Assembly (NCBI GenBank): GCA_013397115.1
Contig: VWZW01001213.1
Span: 186,001-250,000 of the forward strand
Direction of reading: 5' to 3'
DNA: 64,000 nt
DNA from: Edolisoma coerulescens
Lineage: Eukaryota > Chordata > Aves > Passeriformes > Campephagidae
Below are positions 24,101 through 36,800 of this stretch, piece after piece (the first letter of the stretch is position 1; each line of letters starts with the position of its first letter). The notes below the pieces were generated by a model that searched no databases, was not told the DNA's origin, and saw only the letters and a program-made list of their open reading frames with translations. Both the position numbers and the translations under genes were made by a program.

Positions 24101-27100
24101 AGCAATCTTATGGTCATTGGTGCCCATGGGGGTTTGCATTTGAAACCTACACAGAAAAGTGAGGAAACTCAGCCACCAGTGTCAGGGGAAGCAGAGACAC
24201 AGCTGACTCTGCAAGCACGTGTGCTGGAGCTGCAAAACAAGAGGCTTTTGGACATGTGCCACGGCCAGGGTGCACATGGTGTTAGTCTGTGTCCCCTAAG
24301 GGAATTGTTTTGCTTGGCCTTAGACAATTATAGCACGGACATCTTCATCTGGGCTGGTTGTCTAACTCAAGGAGGAATAGGTGCTCCCCGGGCATAATTC
24401 GTGTCCTCCTCAGTTAGATGTCTGAAATAGAGCGGATGAATCATTTTCTAGAAGCACCTCCAGACTCTTCATTGTCTCCAGAGTCATAAAGGTGGCCAGA
24501 CAACCAGATCAGATGTAGACTTCTGCTTTTTGGGCTTGTAAAATTAAGTGAGAAGAGTGTCACCTTTTGTGACTGAGTTGCATTAGACTTGTACGTGATT
24601 CAATGTGAATGCAGCAAAAAATACAATCACCTTCACGTAAAACAAAGGACACCATAACTATAATTTTCATCAACCTATGTTTTATTGAGCCGAGACACAG
24701 ATTTTTTCCAAGTCCATTTACAAGGAAAATGCCAAATACCCACTCTTCCTGAAAAAACTCACAGAGTAATGTATAACTTCTTGGAGCACCTCTTTATGTC
24801 TCCTCTGGCATTTGTAGTTTCACAGAGCATGCATTGGTCCCTACTTGCAGTTTCTAATGCCCCAGCTTGGATGTCTAATATTCAGAGTGCACATGCTCTG
24901 TAGCCAGTTTATTTCTTTTTCTTTCTGAAAGTCAGTCTTTTAACAGATGTGGAAGGTTTATTCTGGCCATGGCCATTTATAGTTATAATAAAATCACAGT
25001 TTTATTGTGACCCTATATTCTGCAACTATGTGTACTCCCTACAGATTTTCCTGATTTCTAGAAGACAAAATGTGCTGCATGCTCTAAACAGTGGTTGATG
25101 ACTCCTGCTCTATTCCAGTAGCATTCCTTGCCATAAAAATATCTTCAGTCTGCAGCAGAAATTATATTCTGTTGTGCTCTTTATTTTAATTCAGTTCAGC
25201 ATTGCACAGTGATTCTGTTCCCGGAAAAGGAAGAGTTGGCAATCAATATGTTTAGACTATCTGTAGACTTTACCCTGGATTAATTACCAATTAACTCAAT
25301 GTACTTAGCACATTTGTAAAGCCCACAATGGACATGCTACATATTTATTTATGGTTATAGACGTCTGTTTCTTACCCAAAACGGATCTTCTAATCCTTAT
25401 GTAAAAAAACATTCTTTTTATATTGTTTTGAGGAAATGAGAAATGGCGTCCATAGTAGCCTTTATTAAATATGTTAAATACTTGCTGCTAATTGACTGTT
25501 AATAGTTCAGAGAACTAAAAGTCTACAGTAGATGTATCTGCTCTGATTTCTCTGGCAAAAGCATCTTTTCATTAATCATCAAACAGCATTGTGGTTAACT
25601 CCAGACACTGCTCTTCAACCAAGACCACAGCACACAAGTACAGAGCTCTTATTCTGGTGCACCAGGGGATTTAAGTGGCAGAGACCAGAAGTTCACAGTG
25701 CTCCACTGGCTGAGAGTACCTGCGATGTCACATGAACTCCAGACACATCCCAGCTTTCTTGTATTTTCTGAGTCTCCCTTAAGCATTTAGAAACAAGGAG
25801 CATTTGAAGACCACTGTGAAACAAAATTGACTGATTTCAAACAATGAAATTAAAGTTAAGATGCTCTGACATAACAACAATTCACAGAACTTACAGGTAA
25901 TTCAGAAAGTGATTGCAACAACACGTTTCCCACTTGCTACTCATATATATCAGTTCCCACAGAAGGCTTCGTGTTCACCTTTCACCACAGAAACATTTTC
26001 AAATCAATTCAATTTCCTCTGCATTCTATACTAGAAATAGAGTTTCACAGAGTTTAGAACAGAGTACTGGGTAAGCTTTAATATACTCATTATGCCATAA
26101 CTTGGCCTTTCCTTGATTTTAGCATTTTAAATTCACGTTGTCTTGAAAGAACACCTTACCCAAGGAAAGAAGGAAATTTTAGGGAAAGCATCTGAAAAGA
26201 AAATAAATGAGTTTAATTAAATAGCCATTTTCAGGTCTTTGTGGTTTATATTTGAGGAGCAGATTCTTTCGTAAGTACTACAAGTGCACGTTGCTACATT
26301 AATTTAACTAATAGGCTTTAGTTATGACAGCCTGCCTGGTAAAGGTTCTGAGCCAGTGTCGTTTCTATAGATTTATACACTTGGAAATGTGCACTTTAAA
26401 TGAGAATCTTGCTGGTGTCAAAATTAAATTAAACTGAATTAAATCATATGCCTGATCACAAAGACCTAAGATTCTTTTCAGAATCAGGTCCAAATTATAA
26501 TCGTAACTCTAGCCCAACTACCAAAGAAAATTAAAAGGCAGTTCCAACTTCATTATACTCTACTGAAGTTGCTGGCTATACAAATAGGGCAAAATCCTTA
26601 GCTGAGCAAAGTGACTGGTACTGGAGCACTTCCAGGACAATGACTGCCACACTCACAATCTGAAAAGCTCCATTGCAATGACATCCTGTGGAGAATGGCT
26701 CCTCCAGGAACTGTGATCATTGTGGGGTCAAACGCTCACAACAAGATGAGCATCTAAGACTAAAATTCAGGTCCATCAAGTCCCCACTCCTACTCCCCAC
26801 TCCCTGATTCCCAGTTTCAGACCCAGAAGGATCTAGTAGTGAAGTGCTCTCAGGATTTGCCTGTCAATGTTGACACACAAGTGTCTCAACAGGTTGATGT
26901 CTGCCTCATCTGAAATACTGTAGTCTGTTTTAGTCAGTCCTGTCTTGCCTCAGAGCACACCAGTCAGAGTAGCCTTCCCAGAAAGCAGAGTAAGTGGTGC
27001 TCTGCCAGCTTTAATCCAGTCATCCAGTGGTCTGCAGCACTTAGGTGTGGCACGGTCACGGTGAATATACAATGGGAGCTAGGAAGGGCTTTTCCTCAAA

Positions 27101-27469
27101 GAGGGAAGATGCTACTACTAACTCAATGATGGAGTAAGGCTCAGAGTAAGCCAGGATCCATCCTGCTGAATTTGGACTCCTGTAGGAATCAGGAGCTGCA
27201 AAATGATGTCTCTCAAAAGTATTTCATTTTGTATTTATGTGGTTCCCATATGCGCTGGCCGAGAGCAGCCCACCTGCTGCTTCTGTATCCATGCCAAAGG
27301 CTCTTACCCGACCTTACGCCACTTAAAGCATCAATGCATGAGCAAGCAAATGCAACATCTGTAAGGCTATGTATACTGAAAGCTTTCCCAGCAAGAAGCC
27401 TCTCTCAGCTGTGCTATGCAGAATCTCAGACCCTCCTGCTGACAAGCAAACGCCCCAAGAACTCTCAAC
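21196..27469. other. AT-rich DNA, no gene recognised
   Basis: No gene is supported. A short (TTR)n-like stretch lies at 22314-22344. The stretch 24900-27160 lacks even moderate open frames and is rich in TAAT and ATTTA words. The part about 25230-25510 reads like a low-GC conserved non-coding element, but conservation cannot be shown from one sequence. Confidence 0.45.
22314..22344. repeat. Simple trinucleotide-like repeat (ATT/GTT)
   Basis: Imperfect TTA and GTT triplets occur in tandem over about 30 bp, followed by AATAATAAC. It is short and of low interest. Confidence 0.7.
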
Positions 27470-28745
27470 AGAATCACAGAATCATAGAATCATCCAGATT
27501 GGAAGAGACCTTCAAGATCATCAAGTCCAACGCAGCACCACCATAATTACCCCTAAACCATATCCCCACATCTGTATGCCTTTTGAACACTTTCAGAGAT
27601 GGTGGCTCCATACCGCCCTGAGCAACTTACTCCGATGCCTGACCACTCTTTCAGTGAAAAACAAATTTCTGGTATCTAGTCTGAACTTCCCCTGGTGAAA
27701 CAGATGGTCATTTTCTCTCATTCTTTCCCCTGAGACATAGCAGAACTCACCTGGCTTCAACCTCCTTTCAGGTTATTGCAGAGAGCAATGAGGTCTCTCC
27801 TGAGCCTCCTTTTCTCCAGATCATACAGCCCCAGCTCCTTCAGCTGCCCCTCACAGGACATGTTTTCTAGACACTTCACCAGCTCCATTGCCCTTCCCTG
27901 GACACACTCCAGCACCCCAATGCCCTTTTTGAAGTGAGGGGCCCAGAACTGAACACAGGTTTTTAGATGCACTCTCACCAGTGCCAAGTGCAGGGGAACA
28001 ATCACTGCCCTGGTCCACTGGTCACAGGATGCCATTGACCTTCTTGGCCACCTGGGCACATGCTGGCTTATGTTCAGCTGATTGTCAACCACCACCTCCA
28101 GGTCACCTTCTGGGCAGCTCTCAAGCCACTGTTCCCAAAGCCTGGAGTGTTGCATGGGGTTGTTGCGACCCAGATGCAGGACCTGACACTTCACCTTATT
28201 GAACGTCAGTCCTCAGCCGATCGATCCAGTTTATCCAGATCCCTCTGCAGAGCCCTTCAACCCTGCAGCAGATCTACACTCCCACCCAACTTGGTGTCAT
28301 CTGTGAACTTACTGAGGGTGCGCTCCATCCCCTCATCTAAATCGATAAAGGTGCTAAGCAAGAATGGCCCCAACACTGAGCCCTAGGGAGCACCACCTGG
28401 GATTGGTCACCAGCTGGATGTAACTCCATTCCCCACCACTCTCTGTCCAGCAGTCCAGCCAGTTTTTTTACTCAACAAGGGTACACTCATCCCAGCTATG
28501 AAGAGCCAGTTGCTCCAGGAGAATGCTGTGGGAGACAGTGTCAAAGGCTTTACTGAAGTCTAGATAGACAACATCCACAGCTTTTCCCTCATCCACTAAC
28601 CAGGTCACTTTGTCATGGAAGGAGACCCGGTTGGTCACACAGGACCTGCTTTTTATAAGCCCATATTGGCCTGACCCCTAGTTGTTAAGCATGTGCCACA
28701 TGATGGCACTCAGGGTGATCTGCTCCCTGAGAATGTCTGGCACAA
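27470..28745 (-). mobile_element. CR1 LINE, 5'-truncated copy of about 1.3 kb
   Basis: This is the longest CR1 copy in the window. On the minus strand it begins within the reverse transcriptase domain and ends at 27470 with the CR1 3' terminus, where octamer units of ATTCTATG/ATTCTGTG type read at 27470-27495. Motif-A text around DFSKAFDTV is encoded near 28540-28575, and the catalytic box reads FTDD (28307-28296) where the usual CR1 form is FADD. Several stops and frame changes make it non-functional. It is 5'-truncated compared with a full CR1 of about 4.5 kb. Confidence 0.93.
27757..28194 (-). pseudogene. CR1 ORF2 C-terminal remnant (145 codons)
   Basis: This open frame encodes the end of CR1 ORF2, with typical text such as KCQVLHLGRNNPMQHSRLWE, CVQFWAPHFKKGIGVLECVQ and LKELGLYDLEKRRLRRDLIA. 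It continues the same protein as the FTDD motif further upstream but is separated from it by frame breaks. The ATG at 28194 is internal to ORF2, so it is a fragment and not a gene. Confidence 0.85.
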
Positions 28746-31700
28746 GTCATAGTGCAAGCATACCAGACTCACAAAATAAAAAAAGATAACACCATGTCCT
28801 TATACACATTGCAAATGTTGGCTTAGACAGGCCCCACATCTGTCAGGCTCTTGTCAGTCAGAAGTGGGACCATGGTAAGAAAACTTGGGGTATCATTATT
28901 GATCACGATTGATCTCTAGCCTTCAATCAGTACGGCATTTGTTAAATGGGGTATGAAAGGTTTGAAGAACATGAATGTCAAAGTTGTACCGTGAAGCATC
29001 AATTCATTTGTGCTTATCTTTGCTGGCCAGACGTAACACAGTCCTGCAGAACCCATGGACTTGTAAGAAATGGTGTTAGAAACTAGTGTGAGTGAGATGA
29101 AGTTTTATACTTTGGTGAAAAGAAATTCTATCATATGTATCTCTTCCTTAAAGATATGTGGCTCATCTCAGGGTGAGATTTAGGGAATCTCTCATCATAC
29201 AGCTGGATCACAGTCATCACAGCCAATCTAGAAACCTGCCAAGTATCCGTCATTAAAAGCGATCAAGGGAACAGCCCTTCCTCTTCCATGTCACAATACT
29301 AAAAAAGAGCAGACACGAACAAAAGGAGACACAATGCACAAATCCCCAGATATCACTCCTTCCACCCACAGGGTCTGATGGGTGTGATAGTTGTGCTGTG
29401 CTGGTGACAGACCACTCTCTACCAACCCACACCTGCCCTGGGCGAGGGAACTGTTCTCTGCAGCTGTTGCAAGCTGTAATTCTGAGAGATACCCAAAATA
29501 TGCCAGACACCAAGCTTGTACCTGCCTTCCTCCCAACTTCCCAAACCCTGCATAGCTCATCACTCTCGAGGATCATGTCACTGGTTTTCCACTCATCTCT
29601 CTTTCCTGCACAGAAAGCAAAGTATCTTTTTCCAACAGATACCTGCTACAATCAGGAGCCAGCTTTGTGCAGCTACGGTGCCCAAAGGCAGCCTCTTGTC
29701 AGTCAGTCTCAGAAGTCTCTTTGAAGGCTGGTTTATTGGCTGCCTATGAGAAGACTGAGGGAGAGCGAGTTTTTTCCTTTTCTTTGTATTTTCTTTTAAA
29801 GAACTTTTCTTTCTAAGTGATGCTCAAAGGAATGCCTACTGCTCCATGCAATATTCTCTATGGGACAGGGAAAATATTACAGTTCAGCCTTCTGTACAAA
29901 AACAGTCATTTTAACAGAAAAACATAAATTATTTTTACCGAATGCAACTTGTATTACTGTGCTTCCCAAACACATGCAACAAATACATGTACATATAGCA
30001 CACCTTTATTTGGAAATGAAGTCGGATATTGCATTTCTCCCAGATGCTGAGGGCTTCCTCACCTATTTTAGTGCAACCAAGGTATGTCAGTATAGCTATC
30101 CTGTCTCGCTTTTCGTTTTCCTGAATAACTTTGAAAACTGTTGTTCCCTGGCAATACTTCCATGCACATCTGCATTCAAAACAAACTCATCTGTGCCCTT
30201 CTTCAGGGAAGGGATGGGGTGAAGGGAGTGAAGGGTGATACAGCAGCTGTCCAGCCAGCACTCAGCAGGGCAACACAAACAAAATCAGCAGCCCACTTAA
30301 TTCTCTGAAAAGAAAAAGCACAGTCCTCTGGCAGAGCACCTTATAAGTACTATCCAGCAGGGATCTCTCCCATCTGTGCACACTGAAGGGCCACAGTTTG
30401 AATACCAGAAGTATTGTCATACCAGAAGTATTACAATGATGATTGCATGGCATGAGCTCTCTACCAAGTCAGGATCAAGCTGCAGAAGTAGCTGTAGTGA
30501 CTTGCTAAAGGGACATGGACCTTGATGATCAGCTGCATCATCCATGTAGAAAGAAGTAGCATCCATGGAGGGTAGCCACTGGCTTCACACCCTTGCCCTG
30601 AAATTCCTTACCACAGCATCCAAAATCATTGGATAAACTAAATCTTGTCATTTCCACCAGGACACTGGTAAAAAGGTAAAACCTCTGCTACTTCTGCCAA
30701 AAGTAGCTGAGCTATCCTTCAAGCTTCCTTGGTCCCTAATGAGTGATCATTAATCATGGGTATTTTCTAAGCACAGTTTAGAGTTTTAATAAATGCCAAA
30801 TAAAGAATTAACAAGGCCATAATCAAGCAAATGTGTTCCTTGATCACTGCAGCAGGAAGGCTCAGAGCCAAATAAACAGGCTACTGTAGTTCCAAGCCTT
30901 TCCTGTGTTCCTGCAGATTCCTCCACCGGTTGCTTGTATGGAGGAAGGCAGACTCACGTTTTCGCATGTCTGTTGTCATAGAAGAAATCTGACTTCTCAT
31001 TGCTGCTCCAGAGGGACAATGGAAATGAGGGGAGAGGGGTTCCTGATCCAATTTAGGACAGAGTGTGTAAGACCTTCAGCTCACCCACACACAGTTGTGG
31101 TGTCCACAAGAGATCCCTTTAGAGGAAGGAAGCCACAGGAGAGAGATGGTTAGGTTAAATCCACAAAGCACATGCCTTTTCCAAAACTCAAATGAAACAA
31201 TCCCTTCCTTCTCCACCTCAGCTTACAGGTAATTCCTTCACTCACAGCCACCTCCTGCTGCTCCAGCTTGAACTGGGAGTCCCTGCTCTTAGAGGAGGGG
31301 GCAGTACAGCAAATCCAAGACTAATTTGTTCCGTGTCCTGTCTCTCCCACCATGGCTTAATTTATGGACAAACAGCTGTAGGCAGAAACGGAGCACAATT
31401 TCAATGACCCATTCCAAGTGCACAGGGAAAACCCTAAGAAATGTGCAATCTAACTTGGGACAAAACACAACTGTGCCGCATGCCAGGCAGAGGAAGGCAA
31501 TGACAGGAACAGTGCCCAATCACAACAGTTGGCTGCTGCACGGACTGAAGGCATTATAAATGCACACTAGGAAAAACCATCAAGCTGAGCTGACACCATC
31601 TGGACCCAGTTAGGCAACAGCAGCTGGCTGGGGAGTGCGGAGGATGGTTTGAAGGGGAATAATGCAATCACTGGTTCCTTTATGGATGGCAACTCTCTAA

Positions 31701-33665
31701 AACCCTCTAGCTCCTCTTCCCAGCAGGACTCGGTGCTAATCTATGATACCCAGGGCAAAGTGCAGTTGAAGAAGAGGCCTTTTGCTATGCAAACTACACC
31801 CTGCCTAGGAAATAAGATTATAGTGATTGGATCTACCAAATCAATGGGAGAAGGTGAGGGTGATGCAAAATGCTGCAGCAGAGGCAGTCACCACTCAACC
31901 AGTGCCCGAGAAACACCCACAGCATAATGATGGGGCTTCACAGCTTTGGGTACTTAAAATGTGCTGGGTCTTTATGGATCCCAAAATCTAAAATGAGCTT
32001 TCTCTTTGTTGAGGACCTCACTGACCTCAACACGGCTGAGGGCATGCAAGCCTGGCCAGAGAAGAACTGGATTTGTCAGTGTCCGCTTCCATTGCAGTTT
32101 TGACACAGCATCAGACAAGTCCCTTAAACTCAGTTGCATTCTCCGTAATGGTGTTTTTTTCACCCCTTCCTGGTGTGACACGACACCCCCAGGCCTGACA
32201 GATGCAAGTGTCACAGTTGAAGCCAGGGGCAGTGATTCATGGAGCATGTGATGGCAGTGTTCATAACACTCATGCATTTGCCACGCTGAATTCATGGAGA
32301 TCTGTGATTTATTTTCTGCTGCCAGGCTCTGACTCCCTCCCTACATTTAAGCCTGCCTGATCATCACTCCCAGTCTTACCAGGCTCCCACTGAATCTCAA
32401 ACCCCCCTTTCAGCCTTCTGTCCCCTATCCCATCCCTCCTTTCCCATCATTTGCCATACACACATGCAGCCGAGACCCTGGGAGCCCTCCTCAATCTCCT
32501 TTCCCAGATTCTGTCCCCTCCTGAGCCCCACCAAAGCCCCAGGCCCACCGAAAGCCTGGCTGCAGCCACCTGGAGCTGAAGCCCCTCTGCTTGCCTGGTG
32601 AATCTCTGTGCCTCCTCTCTTTCTCAATGGACGTTCCCAGTGCCCAACCCAGCTCAAGCTGGAGCTTTCCATCCTCTGGAAAGCTAATGTCTCAGGTTTT
32701 TTAACCTTTTCTTTTTGCTGAGCTGCTCAGGGGTTTTTTCCTTTCCCTTTTCTTCTGCCTTTTTTTGCTCCCAGTCTCTTTCCCTCCCACTTTGCCTGCT
32801 TTCATTGTCTTCAGACTCCATCCAAAGACAGCCCCTTTTGCCCTCCCTGAACAGGGCACTGGGAGATGTCCTTTGCCCCCATCATGCCCCCAGAACCTGT
32901 CTACACCCTCTTTTAGGGGAGCTGTGTCTTCAAAGCAGCCTTTCATACCAGACTATGTATTCAGTTGCACAAATTTTCTTTGTTTACTGTAAAAGAAATC
33001 TTACCAACTGATGTGCATGTCTATTTACAAATTACTCAATCCAACCCTGCAAATAGTTTCAGTAGAAAATGGAAAAAAGTTTAGAAGTGTAAAATTGCAT
33101 TAGCATTTTTTAAACAAAACTATTTGCTTCAGAAAATTTCATGGCCAACCTGAAAGAGTTTCTTTTAATACATGCTGCCAAAAGGAAAAATAAATGTATT
33201 TTGCGTCAGACCACAAGAACTTCTCCATGTTTTGGTGGTTGGTTACAAAAGCAAAGACATCATTAGCATTGTTCTGGTGCACCTTTTCAAGTCATACTGA
33301 TGTAATATTTGTTTCAGATCCATGGGTGGAAAACTTGCTTTTAAACACTATCTAATGCATAAAAAGCTACACTTACATTTTGTTCCATGTAGTAGTTACA
33401 ATGAAATCAGTCCAAAATATATCACTTGTGTAGTATGTGTTTATGTATGATTCTCCCCCCACTATATATCCCATCACGCCTGCAAAGCCTTTAAAATGCA
33501 TTTTGAAAATGCAGAAACCTCCAAAAAGAACTGCGAAAATTATTCCAGGGCTGGAGATAACATTGCGCCACAAGGCATTTTAAAAGCTTGCCAGGAAAAA
33601 GACTCAGACATTACTGGATTACAGTATCTAAGGACCTCTGGGGGAAGCTTTTCCAGGTGGGACAA
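28746..33665. other. Non-coding DNA, no gene recognised
   Basis: No gene is supported. The stretch 32330-32950 is C- and T-rich, without clear repeat units. Open frames there and at 29253-29749, 31289-31559 and 31972-32295 overlap on both strands and carry no recognisable domain. Confidence 0.45.
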
Positions 33666-33885
33666 AACTCTTTAATCCACCAGAAAAAAGCATGTAAAGG
33701 AATAATGGTTGGAAGCTGAGGCTGATCAGAAATTAGGGAGATGGTTTTAATAGTGAAGATATTAACCAGTAGAATAAGTGGTGGGAGGTGTTCTTGGTGT
33801 CTTGAGGTCTTTAAATCAAGAGTGGATGCTTTTCTAGAGACCTGATTTATCAAACATGCATTACTGGGATCCCGTAGGAGTGTCG
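33666..33885 (+). mobile_element. Ancient, diverged CR1-like LINE 3' fragment
   Basis: The text follows the pattern of old amniote CR1/L3-type 3' ends: GGTTGGAAGCTGAGGCTGAT, then an AATTAACCAGTAGAA-like block, then GTCTTTAAATCAAGAGTGGA and TGCTTTTCTAGAGA. It lacks the terminal octamers and is much more diverged than the young CR1 copies, so it predates them. The family name is inferred from a remembered consensus. Confidence 0.65.
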
Positions 33886-36800
33886 AGGTGAGATACCTGC
33901 AAGTCCCAGTCGTCTTAGCAGACTCTATCGAGATCCCTCCTAAACACATAACATTAATGCAATCCTTCTTCCTCAGAACTGAACACATGTGGATGGGCTT
34001 TGTTTCCAGGATGTGTGTAAGTATGTTGAGACGTGGCAAGGACTATGAGATCTCCCACACTTTACAGAACAAGCCATGGGGTGTCTGATACCTACAGATG
34101 GTCTGAGAGCAGCTTTACACCTTGCACAGCAGCACTGGATCCTGATGCCATACTGGGGGACAAGCATTCCACTGTCTCTGACCAGAATATCATTGACTGA
34201 ATTCCTGACATAATTTACTGTGGCATCAGAGACATTCACAGAACAGTTTGACCCAGTAGCACACCAATTATATCAGGCATCTGACTACCTTGTGAGATCT
34301 TGATGGAGTCATGGAGAAGGTGCAGTGGAATTTGCTTTATTCTTTTTATTATTCCATCCATACTTGAGGAAATGGAGATATTCTCCTCCTGAGTGGAGAG
34401 CAGAAAGAAAAGAGGTACTGATGGGGAAAATCCTGTCATTTTTCATTATCATTCACAGTTTTTTAACTCCTTTGTATCCCATCCAGACCGTCAGCTGCAG
34501 ACCTCACCAAGCCCATGGATGTGGCACTTCCACATCAACTTGGTCATTAGGTAAGGACAGTAAAGGCCACCCCTCCAGCACAACTCCACAGCAGCAGGCA
34601 GAGCCTCTTCCATTTGACCCTCCAGCCCAAAGTTCAGGGAAAGAGAGCGGGCTGACAGCTGAAGTGGATACAAGGAGAGAAATCCACCTCCAAGGGCTTT
34701 CTGCCCCAAACAGTCTCTATTCTAAGAAGTTAATGAAGGGGCTTGTAAAGTTAAAAAATATTATTTGTATGTTTTATGCTGCCAGTTCTCCCTGATTACT
34801 CCTGATGTGCAATTCATAAATATTTATCCACTTTTTTATTGGGCAAATGAGTTACCACCCAAGTTGGTGGTACTATTCTTGTCAGTAATTTATTTAAGAA
34901 AAACATGCTCATTGTTTTATTAAAAGGTCATTAATTTAGCTGAAAATACCATTTTCTACAGGAGATATTCCCTCCTGTGATTCACTAACATAGAAATAAA
35001 CACTCTCTAATTGTCCAGAGACAAACTGCCTTCTAGAAATTAACTTCCCCACAACATTTCATTCAAGCAGTTGGTAGTTTAATACTAAACCAATTAAAAG
35101 CAATATAGAGCTACATGAATAGGATATTAATTTCCTCACCAGAAGTGGAAATGAGTGGGTGCTTTGATTCCCACAGGGAAGGGAACTCCACCAACCAGCA
35201 GCTTAATCTACAAAGGCTGCAGCCTCAAATGAGGGATTCACAGTGTACAACCGGATCATTATGCTGTGTGGATATTACTGCTACAGCCAAAGCCTCATCT
35301 ACTCTGCAGTAGCCCCAGGTAATACTGAAAAAATAAGGCAAGGTGAGCTTCTTACCAAAAAAAAAAAAAGCCAGCCCCACACTTTCCCCTTGTAGCTTAT
35401 GAGATTGTATGAATCTGAACGTTACTGTGCCAAAATCTCTCACGCGTAAATTGTCATTCCAAATCAATTCTAAGAATAAAAGAAGTGCTTACATAGAACT
35501 GATCTGTTCAATCTCTTATTTCCATTTGCAGACAATGGTGAAAAAGAACATATAATCCACTTTCAGCATCTTCTTTTATTGAGGATTAGCCACAGGAAAC
35601 AATATTAGTTATCTCTCTATGCATTGGGGTGGCATGTGATGCTATCCAGGTACAGGGAGAAGCAAATTCAGATGAATTCTGCTGACAAAGCTCCTGCAGT
35701 CTGAAGTGGGACTGGATCATCCATGGATAAAAGCCAGCAGTCCAGAAGCCACTTCCTATTCCCCACTTGTAGCCCGGGTGTGGTGGCTAGGCCAAGAAGA
35801 GAAGGATGCAGCAGGGTCATTGTCCCATCAGCCCTCCAGCAAACACACTAATAAATACTCCGCACATTGAGAACTAAACCTGCTTTAATTAACGTGAGAA
35901 ACAGAAGCATAACAGATAAAGCATGAGGAAAGATACAAAATACAAGGTAACAAAGTGAAGAAGCAATAATGATGATGGGAAACTTTGCCAGAGTTTTATA
36001 ATGTTAATTGATTCTTCAAATGTTGCACATCCGAGGCAGCCAAGACTCCTATTTAGAGTGTTGTATATCAAAATTGGACAGGACACCCAGAGAGGGGCTT
36101 TAATTTATTTTTAAGTTGCAGTCATCTAGTTCTTGTAGAACAATTTGTTATATGTCACCAAATAAATAATACTTCAGGGCATTTAAGTTTCTTAAAACCA
36201 CAGCAGCTGCTTTTCCAAGTGCTCCTAGATCTGTGCACATTGTTATGGTGGGCTTCAACATGTTCAATGCATCCCAAAGAGGTTTTATGTAAGTTTTATA
36301 TTCATATTATATGAAATATTGTCAACACACATTGTCAACTTCAATATGACAACAATTTACCATTAGAAGTTCCACTCAAGCAAGGTTAGATCAGATGAGG
36401 AGTTCAGGAGATCTGCAGTGAGGAGAAAGAAATTCAACCCAGCGAAGTAACTCCAAGCTTCCCCAGCCCCATCATGTCCTGCTTTCCCCCAGAATGCACC
36501 ACAAAAATCAGCTTTGCCAGTGGTAGCAGTCCATTACTTCGTTCCTCGTGGGTTAAATACTAACTTAAATTTTTGCCTTCAAATACCTAGAACGACCTCC
36601 TACCTCCCTCATGCAAGTTCACACTGCAGGGTGAAAAGAGGGCCAAAATGGCTTAAACCTTTAGCTGTAAACCTAAAGCATCTCTCCTTTGGCTTATAGG
36701 AGGTTCCCTGTCTTCATAGATCCACCAACTGTTTCTTTTAATACCCAATAAAGCAAAAAGGATCTTTATATCCCTCATAAAGTCAGCTACACAGCTCAGT

